From the NCBI GenBank assembly GCA_033065855.1, contig JAVXUO010002287.1, positions 62,001-126,000 on the forward strand: 64,000 nt of DNA, read 5' to 3'. The DNA is from Escallonia rubra (taxonomy: Eukaryota > Streptophyta > Magnoliopsida > Escalloniales > Escalloniaceae). This document shows, piece after piece, positions 32,989 to 46,071 of this stretch (positions are counted from its first letter, which is position 1; each line of letters starts with the position of its first letter). Below the pieces are notes generated by a model. It ran no database searches. It had not been told where the DNA came from and was given only the letters and a program-made list of their open reading frames with translations. The translations under genes were made by a program, and so were the position numbers.

Positions 32989-34456
32989 CTGCAACTAAAA
33001 TAAAGCCCAAGTTTTAGTTAAGGAATCTTGTCAATGTACTATAGTGATCGACGAAACTCATCAAAGTCATTCTTCCGATGCAACTGGCCGCATCAGAAGA
33101 ATTTGGGTAGCAACTGAAGCTAATTAAATCAATCTACTATTTGGCAAACAGCTCAACTTTTGATTTAATCTGGACTATCCACTTATATGTAGTAGTGCTT
33201 TGTTTTTCAACTGGACAATAGCAATTTTATTGAAAGATCAACTAGTAAAGTTGGTCGGCGGTGGCTCGCTGCTGGTTTCCCCGCCGCTACAAGCCCTAAG
33301 TACGTCTGCTGTCACCACCAGTCCCAATAACGTCCACCGTCCCGTTAACACCCATATCCAATCCCTTCAACCCCACAACACGACGAGTGCCTGACCCACC
33401 ACCACTAGCCAATGCTGCCTTAGATCTGCAATCAACCGCCAACATCACCGCCATCTCCAACTATCAAACCCACCACCATCAGGACCTCCATCCCAGACTG
33501 CCCGACCAACCACCACCACCCCGTCAATTACCCGTCCACCCCACGCCACCACCATCAAGCCCCCACCGCTGCCCCACGCGACGACGACCCATATGGACCA
33601 AATCTTTCCAGATCCATGCTATCTGCAATATCAAGCCAAAGCTCCAAGTCCTTTTTCGGATCAATTTGAAATCTACTTTTATTGGTTTTGTGATGGATTA
33701 AAATACCAATGTAAATGTTAAACTATTTTTTTTAATGTAAACGGGACTGGAGGTATTGTTGTTGATAATGGGTATGTTATGTGGTGGCGGCGGTGACAAG
33801 GGGTTTATTAGGGTTGGCTGAGTTTGTTGGGTCAGGCGGGAGCGAGGTGGGGTGGGGATTGGTTGGGGGGAGGGTGGATGGTGGGAAGATGATTAATCAG
33901 AGGGAGAGAAAGGGTTAAGGAGATGACATACAGGGCTGAGTGTTAATTATTGGTGCCATTTGGAGCTATATAAGGTGGATTTCATCGAAAGAATGACAAT
34001 TTTGTCCTAAAAAAATTAACAGACGTATGTTAAAGGTCAGTTTGACTGTCATTTGGTGTTAAATATCAAGATTTTAAATGTTTTGATGTTGGATGACAAA
34101 ACTAGAAATATGATGTACGGGTTGCAATTGACCCCTAAGTATAAGATGATGAGTAAAATTAATCCGACAATGAATGTTTCTTGCTTTCTTGTTTTTATCA
34201 TGTTAAGGACCACTCTTTTTTTTTTTATTGCAAGTGATAATGAAAAATTAATTCAACAAACATTTTTTAAAAGTGAGCATTTATATACATTGAATGTAAA
34301 TACTTTCCACTTTGAAGCATTTAGAAATAAGAGACCGAAAATGAATGTTTCTTGCTTTCTTGTTTTTATCATATTAAGGGCCACTTTTTTTCGTTGCAAT
34401 AACTCAAGCTCAAGACAGACTAAAACACATCTTTAACGCTTTCTCTTTTATTGTCA
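32989..34456. other. Same spacer, unit 2
   Basis: Homologous to 13801-15262, with the same direct repeat. No gene seen. Confidence 0.55.
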
Positions 34457-34461
34457 CAAAT

Positions 34462-34777
34462 CGTTAAAGCATGATATACATTGGTGGGTCCATTCTCTAA
34501 AAGTTTAAGCTTTTAAATTAAAATAGATGATAACTTAACATGGTATCAGAACTCTAGTTTGTCAATGTCTTGAGTTCAATTTTTTCACATGCATATTTGG
34601 TCCCTCTTTAATATAGTACAATTTGCACTCAATTTATTTGTGCACTTGGTAGTGGTGCACTTTGATTAGTCTCTTCATATGCAATCGGGGGCTTGCACGT
34701 GAGGGGGGGGGGGGTGTTTAAACATGATTTACATTATTGTGCCAATTCTCTAAAAGTGAGTAGATGGTAACTTAAAA
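34462..34777 (+). mobile_element. TRIM-like element, unit 2
   Basis: Orthologous copy with the canonical TGGTATCAGA primer site and the same CAAAT flanks. Its variants are closer to unit 1 than to unit 3. Confidence 0.75.
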
Positions 34778-35172
34778 CAAATGATAAAAACAAATTTTAC
34801 CTCACAAGTGGAGATTCTTCAAAGTTGGAAAACAAAAGGGACAAACTTAAGTTATTCCTTCTTATGTTTACATTTTTCAATTGAATTTAATAGGTATCAT
34901 CATTCCTAATTGAAAACAAAAAGAAGTTTACTGGTACTCATTGATGATTTACGGACAATGTTCAATAGTGTGTGATGTCAAAAGCTAGCGTAATATTGTA
35001 CGCTACAAAAAATTATAAGTTCAGAATGAAATTTTGGCAAGAGGCAACAAATAGAAGCAGTGCCCAGCGCCAATCATGACCAAACTCAAAAGAGACTATC
35101 TTCATAGTTTTGATCTAGAAGCACCAATAAAGCAGAAGAAAGAGCCCTAATCGATAGGGACACATTATCCAA

Positions 35173-35414
35173 CGGAAAAAATTTGGCTGCTATCTCGGAT
35201 GAAGGAATCTTCCTCCTACCCCCTATATAGCGATAATCAATTATCTCTAAATATTTATAGTGACTTTTATTTAGTAACGCAAAAAAAAGTGTTGCTAATA
35301 ATTGTCACTAAAAGTATTAGAAGAAAATGCATTAGAAACATTTAACGACGATTAATTATCACTATACACGGGATTGAAGGAAGATTCCTACTGGGTAGGA
35401 GCCAAAGTTTGTTC
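35173..35414. mobile_element. Same 242 bp MITE, unit 2
   Basis: Same length as and apparently identical to the unit 1 copy. The switch of unit 2 from unit-3-like to unit-1-like sequence falls at its left flank. Confidence 0.7.
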
Positions 35415-35422
35415 TTATCCAA

Positions 35423-35895
35423 TGAGCTCCCAGAAGTTTGAAACGGGGAGCATTAATTGTTGTGAGTAACTCAGAGCTTTCCGTTCAAGAAGGGTTACAA
35501 CTAGGATTTGAAACTAAACGATCTAATTAAGACAAGATCACTACCCAAAAAATCCAACGGAAGATAGTCTAAAGTACCATTGGACAACCATTGCTCTGAA
35601 GATCACCTGATGGAAAATAGACAATGATGAGGCCTGTAAAAGAGAAGCCACACGAACGGGCATGTCAACCTGATCTACAAGCTAAACAAGCGAAGCAGTA
35701 GACAAGAAGATACTAACCGCCTCAAAATATAGAAAAAGGCAAAGGAATGAGCAGGAAAGAAACTGACTAGTTAAGTTGAACTTTTATTCATGCTTTGCTT
35801 TGCCTACTTTAAAGCTAAGATCCCAGGCAAAAGATAGAAGGATCTTTGCTATTATTCCACATTAACAAACCTAAAAAAAAAACCAAACCAAACCA
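35423..35895. repeat. Intra-unit duplicate block X, unit 2
   Basis: Near-identical to 16228-16700; its partner is 41460-42127. Confidence 0.75.
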
Positions 35896-37020
35896 ACGAA
35901 GAGCACAAATAATTCTCCTTCCAAACCAACGAAGAGCACAAATAAGGGCACACTGGATGTACTTTACGGCATCTCAGGGCCAACAAAACATCATTCAAAG
36001 CTCTACACAAGCTAGCTAATTAACCATAATCGACTAAACTCAACACTCTGAGCAAATAATAAAGTGAAAAGTTTTGCACCCTCGTCGCCAAAATAGCCCG
36101 AAAATAGTTGGATCTGCAGCAGTAAAGCCTACATCGTATCAGGATTAGTGGCACTGAAAAGACAACCTACCTACTCCTGATTCGATAGAGCCATTCCAAG
36201 AACCATCCTGCGGCTACATGCTTTCCAACAAGTGCAATTGTCCGAACTGGAAAACTGCTTCCAATTTTAGATCCCGACCAATTGGGAAACACAACAACCG
36301 ATTACTTGATTTGACATGACTCACTGAGTCACTGCAGGGCCAACGAGTGGCAACTAGTCACAGCCGAGTTATGGGGCCAACAAGTAACGATGAATTCTGA
36401 GCCAGTCCCCTCATACCACCTTCACGGTAAAAACCCAACCTCTGATCCCAAAATAAACAGCATAGAACAATTGGATCTGAGCCTCTCTCGCGCATGAGAT
36501 CCACCACTCTTGACCACTGCTGGCAATATCGCCACCATACCAGGTCCATCCCGGTGCATTGCATCAATTGTGGTCTAGATCTAACGAAGTCCAATTATAA
36601 ATACTAGTAATGAAAAAACGAAACCTTCACATGGAGGGGTTGACCCCTATCTGGTTACTCTTAGAGGGGGAAGAATCCTAGCAAAGTAGGGATAAGATAG
36701 CGCGATGAGAGGGAGGGGGCAGAGACAAACGGCCCCACCCCTCTCCTGCAGGGGAGAGTTTTGGTTTCGTGGCAGCTCAAGTTGGTGGGTGCAGGACATC
36801 TATATTCTTGCTATTGCCACAATTGAGATAGGAGTTGGTTGAAGTTTAAAATATTAGCTAATGAGCCTTTAGATTCTGCTTACGGAAATCAAACTCTCAG
36901 CAAGTATAAGAACCTCACAAAATTCGCATGGTTGGAATTGAAGTAAGAGAGTTAAGAGCTCCTGAAAGTGTAGGACAATTTGCTTAATAACATCTGTTTT
37001 TTTTCCTTATCTCAAAGAAA
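35896..37020. other. Unassigned spacer, unit 2
   Basis: Near-identical to 16701-17825; nothing recognised. Confidence 0.5.
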
Positions 37021-38108
37021 GAGTAGATTACAGTAACACCCCTCAACTAACCACTCGAGGCAACTAGATCCCTAAAGTAAAGCCCATGTTGAGTTAGTCC
37101 TTCAGATGACCCAGTTTAGATGTTTGTTAACAGAAAACATAAAATGTCGGTTTTGCTCTCCACTGCCCGTCATTTTGACGAACCCACTGCTAAACACATC
37201 CTTTTGACCACAGGGACACCAGAATCGAAATTGACATATGATGCCCTATATGCTTTCTTCATTCTGTCATTTCACACTAGGCATACCACCGCCGCAACCA
37301 AAATGGACACCCCTCCCAGCGGATTTCACCGGCCACACCCGACAGGGCCACCAAGACTAAAGCCCCGCCAAAATCCCCGCCCTCAGTACATTGCTGGCAC
37401 CTAAATCCTCCATTTCGCTTTGAACAATCGTATCTGTAATATGCCAGCTCCCAGGCTAATATGATCCCACTATCAGATTGATGGCAGTGGAGAAAACTTG
37501 GCATAGATTTGGCTCGGATGAAGGGGGTCAAAGTTGATTTTCAGGTTTTTCTTGGGTTCCTTGTCTGTCTATAGGAGAATTTTTTTTGTAGATATATGAA
37601 GAATTTTGGGGGAAATACACGCTTGGCAGAAATTACCAGAAACAAGAAAATGGGGGATTGTGAAAACGTGGGATTTAAGTTGACAGATTAAAGGGGAAAT
37701 TGTTTGCATATACATGTTTGTAGTCGCACACAGGAATGTTATGTACAAGATGTTGGTGCGCGTCGAGATTGAGAGTGATTTCTTTAGAAGGCATTATGGC
37801 CAGCAATATCCATGCATTGGTACGAGTCCGATGGTGGTTCACTTGTAATCTGGTGCTAGCAATAGCCTATAGTATTGGTAATTATAAGTGCAGGAGACCT
37901 GGTGTAAGGGAAGTGAGTTGGGTTTTTGGGTCCATATGGCCAAGGTTATCTTAGTCTTAAAGGATGTATATAAGTTGCACATGACAAGTTTTCCATCTGT
38001 TTTCTAACAGCTCATTCATGGAGGGGCTTGAGGACCCATCAGGCAGAATAGTTTAGGGACTGAGGTGCCACGAGTTGTTACTTGAGGGGGTGTTCCTGTA
38101 TTTTACCC
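37021..38108. mobile_element. Same MULE-like element, unit 2
   Basis: Near-identical copy at the same place; absent from unit 3 together with the whole NFS2 block. Confidence 0.55.
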
Positions 38109-38145
38109 CCAAAATGGCGAAAATCTCTTGGTCATTATGGAACTC

Positions 38146-38269
38146 CATTTCTTTTAGAACATGAAAAAAAACTATTTACCTCCTCAAGAATTAGGAATTA
38201 CCAAGTTCATTTCTTTTAGAACATGAGAAAAAACTATTTACCTCCTCAAGAATTGGGAATTACCAAGTT
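38146..38269. repeat. 62 bp tandem repeat, two copies, unit 2
   Basis: Same duplication as 18951-19074. Confidence 0.85.
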
Positions 38270-38764
38270 CATCCTTAACCCAAGAATTGACCAAGATTTG
38301 TGAATTTTTTTGAAGATTGGTCATTTTTGACCTAGAGTTTCTAATTACAACTGCGGTTATGGGCAATATCAATCTTTATTTGTATATATGAAATTGCCAC
38401 TTTCAAGAACTGATGATCCTATGAAATGCTTTGACCCTTGCTGCAGTTTACAGCCACTTTAAAGGGCTCACAGTGAACTTTCTTCCTAAGAACAAGCTAT
38501 ACAGTACTTATATGTATGGTGCATGTGTGTCGCATATGGTCAAATAAGATTATTTTATGTATCAAATGCAAGTTGTATCTGAGGTAGGGAGAGAGACTGC
38601 TAAAATTCTTGTAATTGAGGCAAGTAAAAGGAGTTTTGATTGACGAGAGTTCAATACCTTCCATGTATGACATGGAATGTATTGTAATGTATGCTATATT
38701 ATGGAATATACATTATTCTCAACTGGACTGATTTTGTCTTGTTTCAATTTCCTTCCCTTTCCAG

Positions 38765-39191
38765 GTAGAGCTGGCCAATTATCTATATGAAAATCTCCGG
38801 TCAGTCCCCGGTGTTCGCATATATGGCCCGTCACCTTCAGAAGCCATCACACGATCAGCTCTTTGTTCTTTTAATGTTGATGACATTCACCCAACAGATA
38901 TCGCGACTTTCCTTGACCAGCAGGTATATTACATTTTATTGTATAATTACGAAAGTATCTCGGCAAAGTTAAGAAATCAAGTTGTTCTAGTGACAAACAA
39001 CTGATATGGTCTTCTTTCAGCATGGGGTAGCTATTAGATCGGGTCACCACTGCGCACAGCCCCTCCATCGCCATTTAGGAATTAATGCAAGTGCACGTGC
39101 TAGCCTCTATTTCTATAACACGAAAGAGGATGTCAATAACTTCATTGAGGCGCTCAAAGACACTATTAGCTTCTTCTCTTCTTTCAAATAG
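38765..39191 (+). pseudogene. NFS2: Chloroplast cysteine desulfurase 3' fragment, unit 2
   Basis: Exon A is 38765-38923 and exon B is 39021-39191, with no difference from unit 1 noticed in the coding part. Unit 3 has no counterpart. Same missing N-terminal two thirds, including the cofactor-binding lysine region. Confidence 0.85.
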
Positions 39192-39961
39192 TGGCAGTCT
39201 CTTGCAAGTTCTCCTGGAGAATGCATATTTAAATTGTAAAAAAGGCCATCTTATCTTTTGCTCATGTATAAGAGATCTGTGTCTAATTCTACCTCTCGTC
39301 TTTCATGTATTACGTATAGTTTTCACTTTGGTGATAATCCTTATAAAGTTAGTATGAACAAAAGCAGGTATGTTACTATAGTTTCTCTGAAATCTTTGTA
39401 CGGTTTACTTGTTCTAGGCTCTTGCAGAACGTGACTTTAATTCGGCCACGAAAAGTTCTGGTCACTCTCAAAGATCATGCACAACAGGACTTCATGTAAA
39501 TTTCTGATTAATATGAAATTCTAGATTTGCGTGCCTCCAGGCTCCAGCAGTGTTGATTCTTCAAATCTTGATGGCGTTTGGGTTCTATTTTGTTTCCTGC
39601 CCCAAAAAATCTGGACTGAATTCGGTTTTTTTTTTTTACCCATCTTCTCCATCGTTACCTTCTTCACCTAACAAGACCCAGGCTCTATCCTTCTCTGTTT
39701 AACATCTACTAGCAATTACCAACTTACAGAACAAAAGTAGTCCCTGTGTTCAAAGCAGGAAAACTTCGACCTAATAGACGAGAACCGTTGCCGGGTTTTT
39801 ATAACTGAATGTGATCTTTGATTTGGTGAGGTAATTTGGCACATAAGAACCCTAATTAGGTAGAGGACTTTGCCACACGAGATTCAAGAAGTTGAATTTG
39901 ATAGGCATCAATATTCCTAATAAAACAGTAAAAGGAGTTTACTGGCGCTCCTTGATGATTT
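39192..39961. other. Region downstream of the NFS2 fragment, unit 2
   Basis: Near-identical to 19997-20766; no gene seen. Confidence 0.5.
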
Positions 39962-39973
39962 AAGGACAATGTT

Positions 39974-41295
39974 TCGTCAAGTGTGTATAGAACTTGTGGT
40001 GTTCACAACCTTTCAAGAAACGTCAAAAAAACAATACAACAATCCAGCACCAACAGCCCACAAATCCCTACTTGGTTCTTCACCGCCGATCGGAGATCTT
40101 CCACCACCGCCGGTTCTTCGGCGAGTGGTGACTCTGTACATATTAATTAGAGGTTTGATGTATGTGATTTCCCTTTAAATGAGTCTTTTGGTGCTATTCA
40201 CGACCTTGGGGAGTTGTGGTTGGCTGTTGCGCTTGGGATTGCGGTATGCGGTTGAGTGGCATGGGCTGGGGCTGTGGTTCGGACTGGTGCTGAGGTTGCT
40301 GGTGGTAGGCAGTGGTGGCGGTTTGGTTGCCTCGTCTCCTATCTGGGTTTCGGTCTAAGATGGGCTGGGCTTGCATCCTGGTTTGGGGTCGGATTTCATG
40401 GTGGTTCACGGTGGGTTGGGCACGGGGTGCTGCGGGTGTCGTGGGTCGTGGTGGTGGTAGATAGGCTGGCCGAGGAAGGTTTTCTTCCTGCTAGGGGTCC
40501 CTCTTCTTTTTCTTCCCTTTCCCCTCTGAAGTACATCCCCCTCCCCCCTCTCTCAGTTCCTTGTGGGTTGGATGGCATTGGTGGGCAGCTCTGTGTGACG
40601 CCGACGTGGGGAGTGGTTGGTTGGAATTGGTGGTCTGTGGGGGTGGATGGCCGTAGGTGGGGTTGTGGTTTGATGGTTTGAGGGGTGGTAATTGGCGGTG
40701 AGGGTGGTCGGCAATGGCAGTGGTGGTTCTTGGCAACCGGTGGTGGGGTTCGTTGTGGTTGACTGAGGAACGGTGGCCGGCGATGGCGCCAGTACCAGGC
40801 TTGGTTGCGGGGAGCGTGGTGCGGTGTGAGGTGGCGCGTGAGTGTGGGGCTCGAGGGACACTTGGCGTGCATGGTTGACATTTGTGTAGTTTGGGCACAT
40901 GGTTTTCATTGTTGACTATGTTGTGGTGTTCTTATGTTTTGGGATTATCTTTTGGGTTTTGTAATTTTTTTGTCATTTCTCTGGTCGTGAGCAAACCTTC
41001 AGGGTTGTTGTCCCCTGTGTATAGTTAGTGTCTTGACTTGGGTAAAAGTGTACTAATATTTTATGCAGGTAGTCTTTGGTGGAGGTTCTTTCGACGATAA
41101 AGCCGGTAGAAGTTCTTTGGCGATAAAGCCGGTAGAAGTTCTTTGGCGATAAAGCCGTTCTTGTTTTAGCTGCTCTCGGATATGCAAGGATGCCTGACTA
41201 TGTGCCGGTCCTTGTCTGAGGTTACCAAACCAAAAAAAAAAAAAAATTAATAATATGATTGGTAGGATTTTTACCTACAGTCGAAAAAAAAAAAG
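39974..41295 (+). mobile_element. Retroposed 1.3 kb sequence, unit 2
   Basis: Orthologous copy with the same flanking duplication. It differs from unit 1 by a few substitutions and A-run length. Confidence 0.65.
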
Positions 41296-41459
41296 AAGGA
41301 CAATGTTCAATAGAATGTGATGTCAAAAGCGTAAACTGTGCGCTACCAAATTGAGTTCACGACCAAATTCAGAGAGACTATATTCATGGTTTTGATCAAG
41401 AACCACCAATAGAGCAGTAAAAATAGCCCTAATCGACAAAGGAGCCATGATCCAATGCG

Positions 41460-42127
41460 CACCCCAAGGAGCATTAATGGTTGAGGGTAGCTCAGAGCGC
41501 TCTAGTTAGTAAGAGGCGTAAGGCCTTACTCTATTCCGACTCCGGAATAGCGGATTTGAAGCGAGAATTACACTAGGTATATCTGGCCAGCAAATCATAG
41601 TGGAGCGCACAAACAAGAAAAATACAACTCGGTATGTAGAGGATGTGAAACTAAACGATCTAAAGACAAGATCGCTACCCAAAAAAATCCTAAGGAACAT
41701 AGTCTAAAGCAGCATTGTACTACCATTGCTCTGAAGAACACTTCATGGAAAATAAACGACGATGAGGCCTGTAAAAGAGAAGCCACCCTGCACGAAGGGG
41801 CATGCTAACCTAATCTACAAGCGAAGCAGTACCCAGAAAGATCTTCGAAAACATTAGGTCAACCAGCGGTGTAATCAAAATCCCGCCGAATATCAAGAGG
41901 AGATCTCGAAAAGAATGAGCTGGGATTGACAGAAATCGTTCCTTGGTCGCAATCCGAGCTCTACATTTGACTAAATAAATTGAGACATGAAAATATCAAA
42001 CACCTCAAAATATAAGACAGGCAAAGGAATCGCTAAATTTGGCTTTTATTCGTACTTGTCTATTTTCAAGCTAAGATCCCCAGACAAAAGATAGAGGGAT
42101 CTTTGCTATTATTCCACATTACTAAAA
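41460..42127. repeat. Intra-unit duplicate block X', unit 2
   Basis: Same as 22260-22930. Confidence 0.75.
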
Positions 42128-42178
42128 CCAGTAATGGGTTCTCAAGATTAGAACCCATGACATGATGATGGATTATTT

Positions 42179-42724
42179 TCATGTTCTGAAAAGCCACAAA
42201 GTCTTGCTCTCTCTCTCCTCAGCCTCTTCGGCTGCATTCAGCAACTCTATCCTCTCCTCCACAGCCCTCCTCGTCCGATCAAGCCGCTGCAGTAACTCCT
42301 CCAATTCACCAAACACTACACGGTCGTCAACACCTGCCGGGGATTCTCCAGCCTCTCCCAACATTGCCGACGAACCTATCTCGACTTCGGCGGCTTCCTT
42401 CCCTTTCTCCATCAAGCCCCTCTCGAGCTCTCCTTCTTCCTCTGCCGCCTCCGCGACTCCCGTCTCAACTCCCGTCCGGCGCTTTGTTCTCCTGGACGAG
42501 GCTCTCTCGTAGTACCTTTCGATTAGCGAAAGGCAAGCCTTGGAGTCGCGAGGCCACGAGTAGCAAGAAGAAGACACGGGAGCCTCATCGTCTCCGTCGA
42601 AACACAGGAGGCACGCGTCAATGTCGCACAGTATAGTCAGTTCTCTGATCTTCTTCTCCAGGCCTTGTAGCCTCTTTGTGCCGTTAGATCTCTTGAACAC
42701 GAAATTCTCAAGATTGGTCGCCAT
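42179..42724 (-). CDS. Type I MADS-like protein with truncated MADS domain, unit 2
   Basis: Same 181-residue single-exon gene. The visible protein difference from unit 1 is Asp for Glu at residue 45 (FDGDDE). It ends the unit-1-like right arm of the mosaic unit 2. Confidence 0.6.
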   Translation of the reverse strand: MATNLENFVFKRSNGTKRLQGLEKKIRELTILCDIDACLLCFDGDDEAPVSSSCYSWPRDSKACLSLIERYYERASSRRTKRRTGVETGVAEAAEEEGELERGLMEKGKEAAEVEIGSSAMLGEAGESPAGVDDRVVFGELEELLQRLDRTRRAVEERIELLNAAEEAEERESKTLWLFRT

Positions 42725-42801
42725 GAGCAAAACCCTAGAACGAAAACGAGCGAAACCCTAGAATTTGTGATCTGAGAGTGAGAACCACACGTCTGTCTAC
42801 C

Positions 42802-42807
42802 TATATA
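42802..42807 (-). promoter_or_regulatory. TATA-like box of the unit 2 MADS-like gene
   Basis: Same box about 80 bp upstream of the ATG at 42724. Confidence 0.45.
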
Positions 42808-43121
42808 AGAGAGGAGGCGAGAGAGCCAAAATAGGCTTGTTGCGGCCGGAATAAATCCTGTGATCTGAGAGCAATAACTGCACGTTTATGAAGAGAAGAT
42901 TGTATACAAATCCATATATAGGAAAAGATTCCTTAGGAATCCTTGTAGAGGAGTAAATCATAAGGAAACAATTCTAGGATGATTGAAATCATAAATAAAC
43001 TAGGAAACTAATTTTTACATAAAAGTCAAATTTTTGCAATGCCATTCAACTTCTGTGGTTTGCTCGTATTGGCTGTTTTTATTGACAAGTAAAGCGGTTG
43101 AGTTTTAAATTCAGCAACTGA

Positions 43122-43439
43122 GGGCCGTATGTTTTATCATTTTTGTTTTCTATTTTTTGCAATGATAACGAAAAAGATGTCTTTTGATATGTATTTTTAC
43201 TAGTTTCAGTTTTCATTTTGGATATAATTACTCAAATAGTGTCAAAACTCTGAAAACATCTTAGATGTGTTTTCAGTTTTTTCCAACCAAAATTAACCCG
43301 ATATCAAAAAAAATAACAAAATTTTTTTTTGTGAAAAAATGATAAAAGTATGCAAACGTATTTTCTTACTGGATATTAAAATCATGAAAATAAAAATACA
43401 AAATAAAAACATAAAACGAAAATACTAAACATACAGCCC
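43122..43439. mobile_element. Same MITE, unit 3
   Basis: Orthologous insertion with ends GGGCCGTATG and CATACAGCCC at the same place in the unit. Confidence 0.6.
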
Positions 43440-43544
43440 AACTTTCTGACGTCCCAAAATGCAGGAATTGTAGCTAACGATTAAAAACCTTAAGAACGAA
43501 ATTTTTTGTTGCAATCTATGTAACCTTTCCCACATTGGCGAATT

Positions 43545-44367
43545 TAGGGGCGGAACCTGGAAATTTTTTCAGGGGGTGCAAAATTTCTATCGAATGCACC
43601 ACAAAAAAAAAAAAAAAATTTATAGTAAAATAATATTATATAGAGATTTTTTTAAATCTCTATATAATCACTGAATTAAACGAAATTTAAGAACTTTATT
43701 ATATCTCTATATAATCACTGAAATTAAACGATACAAATGTTTCGATACTCAAAATTTTAGAATTAAACTCTAGGTTTATGATACTTTTAATGTACAAATA
43801 TATTTGTATTGATATCTATATACATGCAAAATAACCCAAATCTGTAGCATAAGCATCGACATAAAAATATAAAATAAACAATAACAATAAATTAACGATA
43901 ATTTACCAAAGCAGTGGGCCACTCCGTCAAGCACTCAAGTCTCAAGTAGACAACACTCAACAGATAACAGACAAATTCACCATGGCTGGATGCAACTCTA
44001 CCATTAATTGGGATGAAGCAACAGACAACAGACAAATTCCCAGCAGCAAATCCCAGCAATCGTCCGTGCAGCAGCTCGCGGTCGTCGGCAGCCGACAGGG
44101 TGACTGGGTGAGGCACTCCGTCAAGCAGATCTGGTCGCGTGGTCGGACGACGTCAAGCAGTGGCACTTCGTCAAGCAGATCTGGTGACTGGTCGCGTGGT
44201 CGGACGCCGGACAGAGACTCGGAGATCTGGTCGCCGGCGGAGTGCCGTTTCTTCAAGATCTGGTCGCCGGTCGGAGATCTACAAGGTGGGTTCAGACCGT
44301 TCAGTCGCGTGGCGTCGCCGACAATATGTCAGATCTAGTCGCCGGTCGTTACGTCCACTGTCCACTG

Positions 44368-44402
<35 letters not shown>

Positions 44403-44514
44403 CCGAGTTGTGGTCTCGGGAACGGGGTGGTGTGATTCCCGAAAACCCAAAAAAAAATTTTAAGAAGTCAGGGGGTGCTTCAGCCCCCCTTGCCACAACG
44501 TAGGTCCGCTCCTG
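43545..44514. mobile_element. hAT-like element, unit 3
   Basis: Orthologous copy. Its first base is T instead of C (TAGGGGCGG) and one C is missing from the G/C run near the right end. Confidence 0.7.
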
Positions 44515-45446
44515 TAAGGCGATGGTGTCGAAACACAAAAATATCCGGGTGTCCAACATCCATGGGCGGCCTCTAAGATTGAATCTGAGAAAAAACTTCT
44601 ATTTTCTGCATGTCCATTCACGAACACCTTCAACCGCCGCTGTATCACTACTGCCGACCAACACCCTTCGATCTTTTCCATCTTTTTTGTCCTCCTTTTT
44701 TCTTTCAGCACGAAAACCCACACCACCACCAACAACTTCTTACATTTCGGTCGCCCTCAAACCCGAGCGACCACCATTAGTTGCAGGATCAGGTGTCGTC
44801 TACCATACCACCATCCTCATATTCCGGTCACCATCCCCAGTTGAAGGTCATAAGCATTCAATCGCGAAATCAACCACCATCACTTTCATCGTGTCCACCA
44901 CAACTACCGTAAACCCACCACCAAGGCCCACCTGATCTACACATTGAAGATATGCAGTCAACACCACGTGTGAAGCTACAATCTCATCAAAAATCAAAGA
45001 TAAAAAAACCATTATGTGAATATTCAGCCTCAACCCGCCGGTTCTGGAAGTACCTAGATTAAACCACTTATAATTGAATGAATCATAGACCCACTGGGAT
45101 TTTGGGATTGATTATGAGTACTGACCACGAAGATCAGCCTGACTATTATGCAGAACTCTGAAAGAAGAAGTAACATCTATATCTTTACTGCCGAATATTG
45201 TAAATCATTTTTGGCCGATATACCCTCCGCTAGTTACTCCAATAACAATCACTTTATTACTTTCTTGTTAATGTAGTTGATGTTAAACGAACATTGAGTG
45301 ATGAATGTAATCTAAACATTGGAAAATGAAAGGTGCGGTGGTGGGAAAGAGATAAAAAAGAAAGGAAGCTCTTTAACCGAAAGGAAAAAACAAAGTAAAT
45401 GGTTAATTAGGCTCTCAAAAAACTGAAAAGGAAAAATATATCTTGC
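44515..45446. other. Same non-coding flank, unit 3
   Basis: Near-identical to 1757-2688; no gene seen. Confidence 0.6.
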
Positions 45447-45463
45447 AACTTTTTCTAAATTGC

Positions 45464-45822
45464 TACTATCCTATTTAGAGGGAAAAGTTTCCAAGCTAAA
45501 CTGAAGAAGCTGGGACTTGCAGTGATAGTTTACATGCTCTGGGGGGAAAGGAATGCTCGGATCTTCAAACAGCAACCACAGAATATGGAAGCAACTTTTC
45601 AGCAGATACAACAATGGATGCAATGGAGAGTAAAAAGCTGGAAGAGAGTTCCATGCTCCAGCAAGAACATGACATTATGTGATAATTGGGAGATAGATAG
45701 AAGAATACTACTTGATTGATATTTTGTCATTGCTTATAAGCTAGGAAAGCTAAGTAAGGAAATATTGTACATCTGTAAATACATATTTTGAGATCAATAC
45801 AATTGACTTTCACCAAAAAAAA
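45464..45822 (+). mobile_element. LINE 3' end, unit 3
   Basis: Orthologous insertion with the same target duplication and coding tail. Confidence 0.85.
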
Positions 45823-46071
45823 AACTTTTTCTAAATTGCACTCTATGGTAATAATGTTTACACAAAAAAAGAGAAAATACAACAAATCTCACAAAACCAA
45901 ACCAAATTAGAATAAAATGATGAAGATTTCATATCTCGAGTGTATACCATAAATCAATTTAACAGTTTACAGCAACAAAGACGTGAATTGCTTCTTAAAA
46001 TTTTTTCATACGCTATTTTTTTCACCAGCAGCATCACACATTTCGTAAAGTGAAATGGAGAAAAAGATGGA

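Larger units (their letters stand above)
23570..42766. repeat. Tandem duplication unit 2 (mosaic)
   Basis: Same block order as unit 1 but 4.4 kb shorter, because the segment equal to 8909-13236 is absent. Up to about 34.4 kb its sequence variants follow unit 3. From 35165 to its end it is almost identical to unit 1, including the NFS2 fragment and the 181-residue MADS-like gene. It is therefore a hybrid unit. Confidence 0.95.

Noticed and set aside
34536..34580. TGGTATCAGA ... GAGTTCAA looked like tRNA A and B boxes (tRNA or SINE)
   Set aside because: No cloverleaf; the motif sits right after a short direct terminal repeat and fits a tRNA primer site of a TRIM.
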